In this document: positions 45,092-56,777 of the stretch, one piece after another
How the letters are laid out: the number at the start of each line of letters is the position of its first letter
Numbering within the stretch: the first letter of the stretch is position 1
Assembly (NCBI GenBank): GCA_029204225.1
Contig: CM055105.1
Coordinates: 9,953,744 to 10,017,743 of the forward strand
DNA length: 64,000 bases
Direction of reading: 5' to 3'
DNA from: Diphasiastrum complanatum
Taxonomy: Eukaryota; Streptophyta; Lycopodiopsida; Lycopodiales; Lycopodiaceae
The notes under the pieces: generated by a model
What the model was told of the DNA's origin: nothing
Database searches by the model: none
What the model saw: the letters and a program-made list of their open reading frames with translations, nothing else
Translations under genes and position numbers: made by a program

Positions 45092-45621
45092 TGTCAAAAT
45101 ATTGAAAAATCTATCTAATGTTGTGAGTATGGGTCCTAAAAATGCCAAAGATGAATGGAGCTCTTTTGGCTTGGTATAGACCCATCTTAGAATAAAATAT
45201 TCAAGGTAGGTAGAAGTAGAAACTCGAGCTACCATAGGACTTGCCATTTGTACTTTACATGCCACATTTAATGCATGAAAAGACTATGTGGCACAATTAT
45301 ACATAGTGAGGTGGCTTGGATAAGTCTAGATAGCTTGAGAGGTGGATCCACAACTCCAATTCAGCTCAAAGTAGGAGAAGAGTCCATGGATCTATATATA
45401 TGTGGGTACTTTCATTGAGAAAATGATGAAATTTGTGTGTAATGCAAATTTGGAGACAAGCTCTTTGTGCCCTCTCTCTCTTCACGATTTTTGTACTTGC
45501 TATTTTCTCTCTCTAGCCAAGTAGAGACATTTATGATGCTTTGTCTTATGTTTTGTTGATAGATCTTGTTTGTAACACAATAATATTGCTTGAATGATCA
45601 GCTTTCCTATTGACAACCAAT
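45092..45621 (+). repeat. 3' LTR of copia C (first 530 bp)
   Basis: Begins TGTCAAAATATTG after the purine tract AGGAGGAG. TATA-like TATATATATG near 45393-45402. Overlaps 34334-34433 in sequence; the last about 79 bases are lost where copia D sequence begins. Confidence 0.82.
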
Positions 45622-46436
45622 GTATGCATGCAAGCTGAAACTCAACATGGCGGCGGTGGCGATCAACTGAGGTCTGATAATGCTGCTAAACATGCTGTAA
45701 ATGAGAACTAGCCCGGGTAATAAGCTCTCGAGCACCAAGGTATCCAAAAAGCCCGAGAAGGTAGAACAATCCATCATAAGATACACCAAAAATGGATGGA
45801 GAATCAGATGACCCATTGGAACTGGCCACAAGTGTAATCCCAAAGTTCACACCAGGCGCACAAGTAAGGAGTAGAAGAAATGCACTGGAACGAGGAACGA
45901 GATCCGCAACATCAGTAGCAAGCATCGGCGCCACATGCAATCAGTGCATGCAACATGCATAGTAGTTTCTGTGATCTACACATGTCTAGACAATTTTATG
46001 AGTTGACATGCAGTACATGCAACATACATGCATGCAGTTACACATGTGGATCTCTGGTAGGTGAACTTTCCATGCAACTCCGCTATAGGAATTCGAGTCT
46101 CTCTCATGTAGGAAAAGTTGGGCATGTTTTGCCGCATTGTGAATATTGCGATTTTGGTGTTTTGGACTCATTCTCTCTCTACTCGAGTTTTCTATGTATG
46201 ATTTTTTCTCTCTACCCGAGAGCAGCCTCTTTTTTCCATACGGAACACTTAGAATTATTTCTGGCATTCATTTTTTCATAGTGAAGAGTTAGATTTTTTC
46301 ATCAGATGTATGCCATTGTGCTCTTGCCTTAGATTTTTCAAGCATACTGTTCTTTGATCAATCTTGTGCAATCACAACACCTCAATAAGATCCTGTAGGG
46401 TGTGTGGTGAAGTTCACACGTGCTAAAAACTTCACA
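45622..46436 (+). repeat. 5' LTR of copia D, with 297-bp insert
   Basis: TATGCATGCAAG at 45622-45633 and the part from 45931 to 46436 match 62108-62634; the bases between (45634-45930) have no counterpart in the 3' LTR. It has many CATGCA words, and CACACGTGC lies 20 bases before the end CTTCACA. PBS follows at 46437. Confidence 0.75.
45634..45930 (-). other. GC-richer insert, possible captured exon
   Basis: Unlike the AT-rich surroundings. The minus strand is open through the whole insert (frame 45940-45686), reading LVPRSSAFLLLLTCAPGVNFG and further SIFGVSYDGLFYLLGLFGYL, with hydrophobic stretches. It is absent from the 3' LTR. I do not recognise the protein. It may be a fragment of a host gene captured into the LTR or a later insertion; a chance ORF is also possible. 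Confidence 0.4.
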
Positions 46437-47209
46437 TGGTATCAGAGCTTCATGCTTTGAAGAGGTGAGGGTGTATACATCAGATCATCAGTGGTCTTGC
46501 TTGTAGGAACTCGGATTTTGGAGAAGGATTCAAACTCGCTGAGAAACAAGCAATCTGTGGACCATAAGTGGATCAAATCAAGGCTGATCTGATCCATCAG
46601 AGCTCTGTACAGATAGAGAGCTCACACATGTGAAATCGACCCTCATTAATGAGTGCTACTTCTCAAGGAATGATTCAAATTTGATGTTCTATAGCTTGTT
46701 GGATAGGTATTGAAGAGTAGAATGTGTTACTCTTGTTTCTAAATCGATTCAATTTGTTTTTAGAAGAGTTTTAGGCAATCAGAGAGTTTGAGAGGGTACT
46801 CAACTCATGGGATATGCCAAAGTGAGCACATATCTCTCTTTTTCACCATTTTCATCAATTTTCACTGTTAATCAAGTAGAATTGGATAGAAATGAGTGTT
46901 CTAAGGTCTTAGACTTTTCATTTCACACATATTATTGTGTTTGAGTTGAAAGTAAGTTCCTAGAGAGTTTATCATACATTGAAACTCGTGGGAGAGATAG
47001 ACTTCTTGCTTGCATGTGCTTCTTCTTTTGTGACTGAAGCAAGATCCAAATTCAAGATAGATTGATTTTCTATGTTGAGAATTTGTTCTCACATCTATTG
47101 CTAGATTTCATAGGGTGGATCAACATATGTGCTAGATCCTAGACTGAGATAGCAAGCAACATCCTTTCAGCTCCATTTTTTATCATTACTAAAATTTCTC
47201 ACCAAGAAG
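46437..47209 (+). other. Copia D PBS and leader
   Basis: TGGTATCAGAGC at 46437-46448, initiator tRNA-Met type. Non-coding leader to the gag ATG at 47210. Nothing else recognised. Confidence 0.8.
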
Positions 47210-48832
47210 ATGTCTTCATCTGGTTCACATTTCTTAGAGCACAGTGAGAGATTAACATCTTCCAATTATGCAATGTGGAGCTAATGAAGCTGCAGCATTT
47301 CACAAACGAACCAAAATTGCCCTTCATTTTATAAAAATGAATGTTACCAATGAAGTTTTAAGAGAGATCAGTACATGCACCACTTCCAAGGAAGCTTGGG
47401 ATACTCTAAAAACAATCTATGAAATCAAAAATACTTCTAGATTGCTTACACTTAGAAACCAAATATTTCTAAGTTATCAGAGAGTAGATGAGAGTGCTTC
47501 ATCATATGTCATGAGAGTTAAGGATCTTCATCAAGAGTTAGCTGGTATTAGTGATGCTTAAGAACAAAGAACTTATTCAAGTAGTCCTAAATGGACTTAG
47601 AGATGAGTATGACAATATTGTGCAGACTTATGTTGTCAGAGAGGATCTTCCATCCTTGGAGACACTGCAAGGTGTTCTCATTGCTGAAGAAAACAGGCAA
47701 GAGAACAAGATGCTAAGGATCAACAGACTTTTGTTGAAAGATGGTGGAGATGATAAAGCACTCTTCATAAGAGACAAGTCAAGAGGCAAGGGCAAAGGAC
47801 AACAACACTTCAAGAAGGACAAACCCAAAGAATGTTGTGAGGATCAGTCCTCACAAGGTGCAACATCAGTGGCAAGAAGAAGCTGTCAAAGATCAAGTGT
47901 TTTTTATGTGGCAAGAAAGGACACTATGCATCAAATTGTTTCAAGAAGAAGAACCAATCTAAGCAAGCTAACTTTACTAATGAGGATGAGTGTGAGGATG
48001 TAGAGAGTGAAAGAGAGGATTCATTAATGATGTCTACTTTTTCATCTTTTCATTTTAAGAATGAAGAAGTCTGGTGGATAGATAGTGGGGCTAGTTCCCA
48101 TATGTCTAGTTCTAGGAACTCTTTTACTAATCTCATGCCATATCTAGGTGCAAAAAGGTCAATCTATAATGCTAATGATGTAGAGTGTAGGATTGAAGGA
48201 ATAGGTAGCATTCCATTATATGCATCATCATCAAAATCTTTTTGCTTACATGATGTACCTTATGTACCTAGATTGACTAAGAATCTCATTAGTGTAGGAT
48301 AGTTGTTTGATAGTGGATTGGATGTCAAGTTTCAAATTGACAAGTGTATAATCTCAAGAGAAAATGAAGTTATTGCTAGAGGATCTAGAATTGGTAAGTT
48401 GTACAAACTAGATTCTAGGGAGAGTGCTGACATTTCATATAATGCTTATGAGACCAAGGTTCTACAGGAGGATCTGTGGCACAAGAGATTGGGTCATCCC
48501 AATTTCAAAGCCATGCAATCTATGGTCAAAGAAGGAAAAGTTGTTGTCTACCAAAGACACTATCAAAGGAGCTTCTACCTTGTGAAGCTTGTGTGCTGGT
48601 AAAGTCACACAAAAGGCCTTTTCCTAGATCAAGTATAAAGACAAAACAACCATTTGAACTTGTACACTTAGATGTTCATTTCTCATCAACTAAGAGCAAA
48701 GGAGGAGCTAGTTGCTTTGTCTCTTTTGTAGATAATTATACAAGATATTCTTGGATCTATATGTTGTCTTCAAATGCCATGGTTTATGATGTTTTTCTTA
48801 CTTTTAAAGCTTATGTAGAGAAGTAGTTTCCT
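47210..48832 (+). pseudogene. Copia D gag-protease-integrase, 5' part
   Basis: The ATG at 47210 reads MSSSGSHFLEHSERLTSSNY, then an internal gag deletion (the KVRMES block is missing) and stop. Gag resumes at 47268 (ALHFIKMNVTNEVLREI) and changes frame near 47560 and again near 47870. It has a zinc knuckle CFLCGKKGHYASNC and protease WWIDSGASSHM. A Gln codon is TAG at 48301-48303, followed by the HHCC zone (LWHKRLGHPN, CEACVLVKSH) and integrase with HLDVH and FVDNYTRYSW. E1 begins directly after VEK and a stop. Many lesions. Confidence 0.87.
48828..48832 (+). repeat. Left target-site duplication of copia E1 (TTCCT)
   Basis: TTCCT here and at 54875-54879 flank E1 exactly. Confidence 0.95.
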
Positions 48833-49397
48833 TGTTAAAAAATCACAATTCTAGCTTGACTAGTTTTGGTCATATGACTTGTAAATAGTTAAATGGTCAT
48901 GATGTGGCTTGTCACACGTGCCAAATAGCATAGGATTCCATTCATAAGGATGTTCTCAAGTAGACCTAAGTGTTAGAACCTTTGGAATGAGTCCAAATTA
49001 TGCTTAGATACAAGGGAGAAAAAATAGGAGCTATTTTTGGTAATTTTTGCATTGTTGAGGGATCTCCAAGATTCCAACCCTAACTTGGTAGGGATGAGTG
49101 TTTTTTTCTCTCATAATGGTGCAATTGCTCTCTATGTTCATAATTGTTTGAGTACTTGTGATTACTAATGATTATAGGATTGAATGTAGGTCTGGTGTAC
49201 AGTACTCAGACTGTGGGAGGCCGTACTTTCACACGTGTGAAGCCTTCTTCAAGGATTTGGGCCATTTAGTGAGGTTCAAGCATAGGTTTTTGATGGATTT
49301 TGATGGTTCAACTTGTGCTAATCTTATGAAATCATAATCTATTGTTTTCCTCATCATTTCAAGTGTTTTAGGATCCTTATTTGCTGTAATTTTTACA
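48833..49397 (+). repeat. 5' LTR of copia E1 (565 bp, TATA deleted)
   Basis: TGTTAAAAAATCAC to ATTTTTACA. Compared with the 3' LTR it lacks 118 bases at about 49096, which in the 3' LTR include the TATATATA box. CACACGTGTG at 49230-49239 is kept. Confidence 0.94.
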
Positions 49398-50208
49398 TGG
49401 TATCAGAGCCTAAAGGCTGAAATGAGCTAAATCCTTTGTTTGCATTCAATTTTATCACAATTTTTGATCTAAATCTTGTGTAGATTGGATCTTAGCATCT
49501 AGTATTGATTCTAGAACTCAAAGTGAGTCAAATACATTGGAGATTGGTGTTGTGTGACTTCATTTGCAGGTGTTTAGGTGTCTAAAACCAGAGGCAAAGT
49601 TGAATTCAATTCACATTACCAAGATAGCAAGTTTTGCTTGCTCCAAGCATTGATTTCTAAGCGAGTTTTGGAGGTGATTTCATAGAGAAGGCTTTCTAGC
49701 ATTCAAGGAGAGGGAAGATCAGAGTTTTGGGGACTCTTCAAGGCTGTTCTAAGGTGTAGTAGGCACCTCCTAAAGTGATTTAGGTTCAGTCCAACCATTG
49801 CTTGACTTATGCACCAAATTAGATCAATTTTTCATCAATTTTGATCATTTTTTGCTTGTGATTGGATAGTAGATTGTGTTGCATCCTCATTAAGTTCCAT
49901 TTAGATCTTTTACAAGTGATTTTGGAAGTATATTAGGTTGCTGAAATTCACTCTTTATCAGATCATTTGGAAGCTTTAATGTTCTTTATAGAAAGAGGGG
50001 CAATTCTACTAGTATTGTCTACTTCAATCAAGCAAGTGCATTGTTTCTAGTATTCTATGATTTGATTTTGTTAGAGATCATTCTTAGATCTTTATAGGAA
50101 GTCTATTACTGATCTTTTCAGGTCCCTAAGAAGTGGGATAAGGTAGACCTTCAATCAAATCAATAGAAGTAACCTTCATTTGTGTCAAGTCCTTGATTAG
50201 GAGACTAG
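49398..50208 (+). other. Copia E1 PBS and leader
   Basis: TGGTATCAGAGCC at 49398, initiator tRNA-Met type, followed by about 800 bases without a supported ORF. The same leader is found at 60747-61548 in E2. Confidence 0.9.
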
Positions 50209-53200
50209 ATGGCATCTATAAATGCATATCTTTTGGATACTAATGAAAGGCTCAACAAAACTAACTATTCCATATGGAAAGTTAGAATGGAATCTATCAT
50301 GATCATGCAAGATCTGATGGAAATTGTAAATGGTAAGGAGGGTGAACCTATTCATCCTCAAGAAAAAGCCAAATACATCAAGAGGTGCAATGTTGCACTA
50401 CATTGCATAAAAATGAATGTTGCAAATGAACTCTTAAGAGAGGTAGGAGATTGCACTTCAGCTCAAGATGCTTGGGAGACTTTGCAAAAGGTCTATGAAT
50501 CCAAGAACCAAACTAGAATGTTAGCTTTGAAGAATAAAATCTATAGAAGCTATCAAAAGAAAGGAGAGAGTGCACATACTTTTGTCCTAAGAGTAAAGGA
50601 ATTGAACAAAGAGCTAGCCTTTATAGGTGACCCTATCAAGGATGAAGAGCTTGTTCAACTCATATTGAATGGACTAAGCTTTGAATTTGACAATTTGGTT
50701 CAGGGATATACAATTATGGGTAAGCTACCCATACTTGAAGAACTCCAAGGCACGCTCATGGCCGAGGAATCAAGAAGGAGCCAAATGCAAGAGAGGATGG
50801 ATAGGCTTTCCATCCAAGGTGGAGATGACCAAGCTCTCTTCACCAAAGGCAAAGGCAAGTCCAAAGGCAAAGGATCAACATTCAAGAAGTCTACAAAGCT
50901 TGAGGATCAAGAAGGACCCCCAAAGGCATCTCCATCAACCACCAAAGTCAAGAAGGACAAATCAAAGGTGAAGTGCTACTATTGTAGCAAGATGGGGCAT
51001 TATGCCTCGGAATGCTTCAAGAGGAAGCAAGATCAAAGCCAAGCCAACATGAGCAAAGAGGAGGAGGAGGAGAGTTCACATGAGGACTCTCTCATGATGT
51101 CCATATTTTCTTCAACAAGCTTCAAAGGAGAAGATCCTTGGTGGATTGACTCGGGTGCTAGTTCACACATGACTAGTAAAAGGGAGTTTTTCTCTTCTCT
51201 CTTATCTTATGATGGACCTATAAAGTCTATCTATACAGCAAATGATGAAGCTTGTAAGATTGAAGGAGTTGGTAGCATTCCCCTTTGCTTAGGATCTTCC
51301 AAAAAGATCAACATAGAAGGTGTTTTGTACATTCCTACAATAACAAAGAATCTACTAAGTGTTGGCCAAATGGTAGACAATGGTTTCAATGTTGACTTTG
51401 CTTCAAATGAATGTTTCATCAAGAAGAAGGGTAAGATAGTGGCTAAGGGCACTAGACTTGGCAAACTTTATAAGCTGGATGCATTTGTGGATACTAATGT
51501 TGTCATGTTGGCCGAGAAGAGCAAGATATCTACCTTTACTTTATGGCACAAAAGACTTGGACATGTCAACTCGGGTTCCATGGAGGCTATGATCAAGGAG
51601 GAGTATGCTTTAGGCCTACCAAGGTCTATTGGGAAGGAAGACAAGGTTTGTGAAGCTTGTGCCTTATCCAAGGCACATAAGAAGGTGTTTCCTAACTCCA
51701 TCACAAAGTCATCTCATCCTCTTGAACTCATACACTCGGATGTGCACATTGCTAGCACCAAATCTAATGGAGGTTCATCCATGTTTTTAACCTTCATTGA
51801 CGACTACTCAAGATATTGTTGGGTGTTCTTACTTTCCTTCAAGTCTCAAGTATTTGACACTTTTGTAAAGTTCAAGTTGTTTGTGGAAAAGCATCATAAT
51901 CATAGCATCAAGATTCTTAGAAGTGACAATGGTGGAGAATTCATCTCCAATGAGTTCAAGGCCTTTTGTGAGGAGGAAGGGATCAAGAAAGAGACTTCTT
52001 GTCCTTACACTCCTCAACAAAATGGAGTTGCTGAAAGAAGGAATAGAACATTATGTGAATGTTCTAAGGCTTTAAGATTAGATGCTTGTTTGCCCAAATC
52101 CTTTTGGGGTGAGTCTCTTGTATGTGCAAACTACTTGATGAATAGGGTGTCTTGCAAAGCAATTGAAGGCAAAACTCCTTATGAGATGTTGTATGGAAAG
52201 AAACCCAATCCTAATCACTTGAAAGTTTTTGGGTGTATATGTTATGTGCATGTGCCATTAGAAACAAGAACCAAGGAGGATCCATCTTCCACAAGAGGGA
52301 TCATGCTTGGATATGCAAGCTCAAGCAAGGGCTACAAAGTCTATCTCCCATCCTTCAACAAATTTGTTGTTTCAAGGGATGTCATCTTTGATGAACATCA
52401 TATGCATATGCTTGAAGAATGCTCAAGTGCTCCAACAATCAAGAAGAAGATGGCCGAGGAGCAAGATCTTGGTTTTGAGGAGGAGCTCATGGAGGAGCAA
52501 GCACCAAACCCACCTATCACACCAAGGAGATCTTCAAGGGCAAAAGTGGAGCCATCAAGGCTCACATATCAAGGCAAAGGACAGCAAGTTGAGGGTATCT
52601 CATCCACTTCTTATGCTTTATCTAGGTTTGAAGAACCGTCTAATGTTGAAGATGCATTGAACTCCAAAGAATGGTATAAAGCTATGTTGGATGAGTATGA
52701 TGCCTTGATTGAGAATGAAACTTGGTTGCTTGTTGAGAGACCTCAAAGGAATGTAATAGGATGCAAGTGGGTCTTCAAGCTTAAGTTGAATGCAAATGGG
52801 AGTGTTAACAAACATAAAGCAAGATTAGTTGCAAAAGGTTATGCTCAAGAGAGAGGGATAGACTATGAGGAAACTTTTGCACCCGTGGCCAAGATGGTCA
52901 CAATAAGACTAATCATTGCACTTGCATCACATTTTGGATGGATTCTATGTCAAATGGATGTCTCTAATGCTTTCTTGAATGGTTTTTTGGAAGAGGATAT
53001 CTATATGGAGCAGCCACAAGGGTTCATCAAGCATGGAATGGAGAACAAAGTATGCCATCTCCAAAGAAGCATCTATGGCTTGAAGCAAGCCTCAAGATCT
53101 TGGAATTCAAGACTACATTGCTATCTTATTTCACTTTCTTTTGTTCAAAGTGAATATGATCCCACTCTTTACATTAAGTTTGATGACGTTGGTATTGTAC

Positions 53201-54176
53201 TTTTACTCATTTATGTAGATGACATCATCATTAGTGGAAATAGTGTTGATGGTATTGAAAAAATCAAGATAGATCTATCCTTAGAGTTCAAGATGGTAGA
53301 TCTAGGGTGTCTTCACTTCATCTTAGGCATAGAAGTACTTAGAGGGTCTGATTTTATCTTTATAAGTCAAGTAAACTATGCTCAAAGTCTTTTGAAGAAG
53401 TTTAAGATGGAAGTATGCAAAAGTGTTGACACACCAATGGAGCAAGATGTAAAAGTGCCAAATGAAGATGATGAAAGATCCTTCATGGACATCACTTTGT
53501 TTAGGCAACTTATAGGTTCCTTAATGTGGATCACTATAACTAGACCAGATCTTAGCTTTAGTGTATGTAGGTTGAGCCAATCCATGCAAAAGCCATTGAA
53601 TATCCATTGGAAAAAGGCTAAGAGGATTCTAAGATACATCTCGGGTACATTGGATTTTGGGATTCTATATAGAGGAGATGTGATTAACCTTCATGCATTT
53701 AGTGATTCAGATTTTGTAGGGGACAAGAGGGATAGGAAATCAACAAGTGCCTATTCAACTTTCATAGGAGAAGGTGTGGTTTCATGGCTTTCAAAAAAGC
53801 AAGAAACTATATCTCTATCTTCAACTGAGGCCGAGTACAAAGCTTTGACAACCACTACAAAGGAGGTACTTTGGATCAAGAGATTATTGGTGGAACTAAA
53901 GATCATGGATTAAGAGGAGGCACCAATCATCTACAATGACAATATATCAGCCCAACACCTTGCATCTAACCCAATCTTCCATGCAAGATCTAAGCACATT
54001 GAGATATGCCATCACTTTGTGAGAGAAATGGTGCAAGCCAAGGAGATTGCTTTGGAGCATGTTCCAAGCAATGAATGTGTAGCTGATCTACTTACTAAAC
54101 CACTTCAAAGGACACCTTTTATGAAGTTCAGATCATCACTTGGAGTGATTAGTAAAGCAATGATTGAACCAAGCTA
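50209..54176 (+). pseudogene. Copia E1 gag-pol, one nonsense codon in RNase H
   Basis: The ATG at 50209 opens 1234 codons. Gag UBN2-like (to about residue 200), zinc knuckle C256-x2-C-x4-H-x4-C269, protease WIDSGAS with Asp314, HHCC zone (WHKRLGH, CEACALSK), integrase D511, D573 and E609, RT with QMDVSNAFLNG and YVDD at 1002-1005, and RNase H WLSKKQETISLSS, EAEYKAL. TAA at 53911-53913 replaces the Ser codon (TCA) that E2 has at this place. Beyond it the frame stays open for 87 more codons (DNISAQHLASNP, ADLLTKPL) to a stop at 54174-54176. The lesion removes the end of RNase H, including the DN-SAQ catalytic block. Confidence 0.95.
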
Positions 54177-54182
54177 GATAGT

Positions 54183-54191
54183 GAGGAGGAG
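54183..54191 (+). promoter_or_regulatory. Copia E1 polypurine tract
   Basis: GAGGAGGAG directly before the 3' LTR. In this family the stop codon lies before the tract, unlike in A2 and B. Confidence 0.82.
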
Positions 54192-54874
54192 TGTTAAAAA
54201 TTCACAATTCTAGCTTGACTAGTTTTGGTCATATGACTTGTAAATAGTTAAATGGTCATGATGTGGCTTGTCACACGTGCCAAATAGCATAGGATTCCAT
54301 TCATAAGGATGTTCTCAAGTAGACCTAAGTGTTAGAACCTTTGGAATGAGTCCAAATTATGCTTAGATACAAGGGAGAAAAAATAGGAGCTATTTTTGGT
54401 AATTTTTGCATTGTTGAGGGATCTCCAAGACTCCAACCCTAACTTGGTAGGGATGAAAGATCCACCAAAATTAGCATTAGGGATAGGTTTAGGGCTACTC
54501 ATACCTGCCCAAAACCGTGATGGATCATGTATATATAGGTGATGATATCTCACCAAAATCAATCAAGCAATTTCATGTTTTTTTCTCTCATAATGGTGCA
54601 ATTGCTCTCTATGTTCATAATTGTTTGAGTACTTGTGATTACTAATGATTATAGGATTGAATGTAGGTCTGGTGTACAGTACTCAGACTGTGGGAGGCCG
54701 TACTTTCACACGTGTGAAGCCTTCTTCAAGGATTTGGGCCATTTAGTGAGGTTCAAGCATAGGTTTTTGATGGATTTTGATGGTTCAACTTGTGCTAATC
54801 TTATGAAATCATAATCTATTGTTTTCCTCATCATTTCAAGTGTTTTAGGATCCTTATTTGCTGTAATTTTTACA
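54192..54874 (+). repeat. 3' LTR of copia E1 (683 bp, complete)
   Basis: TGTTAAAAATTCAC to ATTTTTACA. TATATATA at 54530-54537; CACACGTGTG at 54707-54716. Carries the 118-base block missing in the 5' LTR. Confidence 0.95.
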
Positions 54875-55657
54875 TTCCTTTCAAGTTAAAAGCTTTAAGA
54901 AGTGATAGTGGAGGGGAATACACTTCCAATAAGTTTAAAGACTTTTGTGAGAGAGAGGGTATTCAAAGAGAGTTCTCTTCTTCATATACTCCTCAACAAA
55001 ATGGAGTTGCTGATAGAGAAAATAGAACTTTGTGTGAATGTGCAAAAGCCATTAGGCTGGAAGTTTTTCTGCCTAAAGAATTTTGGGGAGAGGCAGTTGC
55101 ATGTGCAAACTATCTTTGTAATAGGCTTCCAAATCTTGCAATAGGAGTAAAGAAACCATTTGAGATGTTGTATAAGAAAAAGCCTAAGGTAGATCATCTT
55201 AGGATTTTTGGTTGTGTATGCTTTCATACAAGATTTATTTGCCCTCTACTGACAAAAATGTTGCTAGTAGAGATGTGGTCTTCCATGAAGATCAGAATTT
55301 TAACTTGGATGATGCATAGATCAAAGAGACTCATGCAATATCAATCATCAATCTTGATGTTGTTCAAGAAGAGGTGAGGTCGAGGCTTGAGGAGGAGCAC
55401 CCAGAAGATCTACACAAGCAAGATCTGAGCCAAGGAGGCTCACATATGATGAAGGAGGAGGCAAGTGGAAAGTGAAAGTTCCTATCATGCACTTTTTATA
55501 TCAGATGAAGATCCTAAGGATGTCCAAGAAGCTTTTCAATCCAAGGAGTGGGTTGAAGCAATGACCCAAGAATTTGAAGCCTTGATGTTAAATAATACAT
55601 GGGAGCTTGTGGAGCCACCAAACAACTTGCATGTGATCGGATGTAAGTGGGTATTCA
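54875..55657 (+). pseudogene. Copia D integrase end and RT start
   Basis: Resumes after the TTCCT duplicate: LRSDSGGEY, YTPQQNGVAD (the catalytic Glu region altered from AER to ADR), FWGEAVACANYL, LRIFGCVC. A deletion and frame changes follow, then frame 55465-55657 with DEDPKDVQEAFQSKEW and GCKWVF, the beginning of RT. It is cut at 55657 by a gypsy LTR. The rest of RT and RNase H are not in the window. Confidence 0.87.
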
Positions 55658-56081
55658 TGTTGTGGGTATTTCCTGCACAATAATGAACAAGTGGGTCCCA
55701 CCACTTGAAATACTGTTGGCCAAGCCTTACTAGTGGGCCTCGCCACAGTATAGTGTACAATTAGAATAATAAGTGTAAGGGCACTTGTGTCCTGCGTGTG
55801 TAAGCCCAACCCAATGAGCACACAAAATGGTTAGGTAGAACTTGAATAAGAGACTTGGGACCTTAGTTAGAATAAACTAATTAAAAAGCCCAAGGTCAAG
55901 TTCATAAGGTTCTAAGTTAAAAGAAATTCTCTCAAACTCACATGAATCATGTGAGTTTGGCCTTTTCCTAATGAACCATTAGATTGAAGTTCAATTAGTT
56001 TGAAGGACTAGGATGCCATTGTAAATAGGCCAATGAGAGCCAAGATTGCCCTCCCTCCTCAACTATATAAGGAGGCCATTT
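55658..56081 (+). repeat. Gypsy LTR fragment (first 424 bp)
   Basis: Begins TGTTGTGGGTATTTCC and follows the start of the G1/G2/G5 LTRs at lower similarity (GTGTCCTGCG, AAGCCCAACCCAATGAGCACACA). TATA box TATATAA at 56064-56070. Cut by copia E2 at 56082. It represents a gypsy insertion into copia D RT; its remainder is gone. Confidence 0.75.
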
Positions 56082-56763
56082 TGTAAAAATTACAGCAAAT
56101 AAGGATCCTAAAACACTTTAAATGATGAGGAAAACAATAGATTACGATTTCATAAGATTAGCACAAGTTGAACCATCAAAATCCATCAAAAATCTATGCT
56201 TGAACCTCACTAAATGGCCCAAATCCTTGAAGAAGGCTTCACACGTGTGAAAGTATGGCTTCCCACAGTCTGAGTACTGTACACCAGACCTACATTCAAT
56301 CCTATAATCATTAGTAATCACAAGTACTCAAACAATTATGAACATAGAGAGCAATTGCACCATTATGAGAGAAAAAACATGAAATTGCTTGATTGATTTT
56401 GGTGAGATATCATCACCTATATATACATGATCCATCACGGTTTTGGGCAGGTATGAGTAGCCCTAAACCTATCCCTAATGCTAATTTTGGTGGATCTTTC
56501 ATCCCTACCAAGTTAGGGTTGGAATCTTGGAGATCCCTCAACAATGCAAAAATTACCAAAAATAGCTCCTATTTTTTCTCCCTTGTATCTAAGCATAATT
56601 TGGACTCATTCCAAAGGTTCTAACACTTAGGTCTACTTGAGAACATCCTTATGAATGGAATCCTATGCTATTTGGCACGTGTGACAAGCCACATCATGAA
56701 CATCTAACTATTTACAAGTCATATGACCAAAACTAGTCAAGCTAGAATTGTGAATTTTTAACA
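56082..56763 (-). repeat. 3' LTR of copia E2 (682 bp)
   Basis: Minus strand TGTTAAAAATTCAC to ATTTTTACA. Includes the block with the TATA box that is missing in the E1 5' LTR. CACACGTGTG at 56240-56249. Confidence 0.95.
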
Positions 56764-56777
56764 CTCCTCCTCACTAT

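Larger units (their letters stand above)
34334..45621 (+). mobile_element. Copia element C, old, split by copia B
   Basis: Plus-strand copia with truncated LTRs at both ends. Outer parts: 5' LTR end 34334-34512, leader, gag-protease-integrase to 37018. Then B with its duplication, then the integrase remainder, RT and RNase H to 45073 and a 3' LTR to 45621. Integrase coding is collinear across B once the 5861-bp insert and one TACAA are taken out. It has many frameshifts and stops. The overlapping LTR part (about 100 bases) is similar at both ends. Confidence 0.9.
48833..54874 (+). mobile_element. Copia element E1, nearly intact
   Basis: 6042-bp element inserted in copia D integrase with a TTCCT duplication. 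LTRs 48833-49397 (565 bp, internally deleted) and 54192-54874 (683 bp), PBS, leader, gag-pol with a single nonsense codon. The LTRs differ by about two substitutions apart from the deletion, so insertion is recent. Copy E2 (56082-62015) is its close relative in opposite orientation, only 1.2 kb away. Confidence 0.95.

Noticed and set aside
54332-54562. 76-codon antisense ORF, with a matching copy at 56393-56623
   Set aside because: Lies wholly inside the E1 and E2 LTRs and includes the TATA region; conservation follows from LTR identity.
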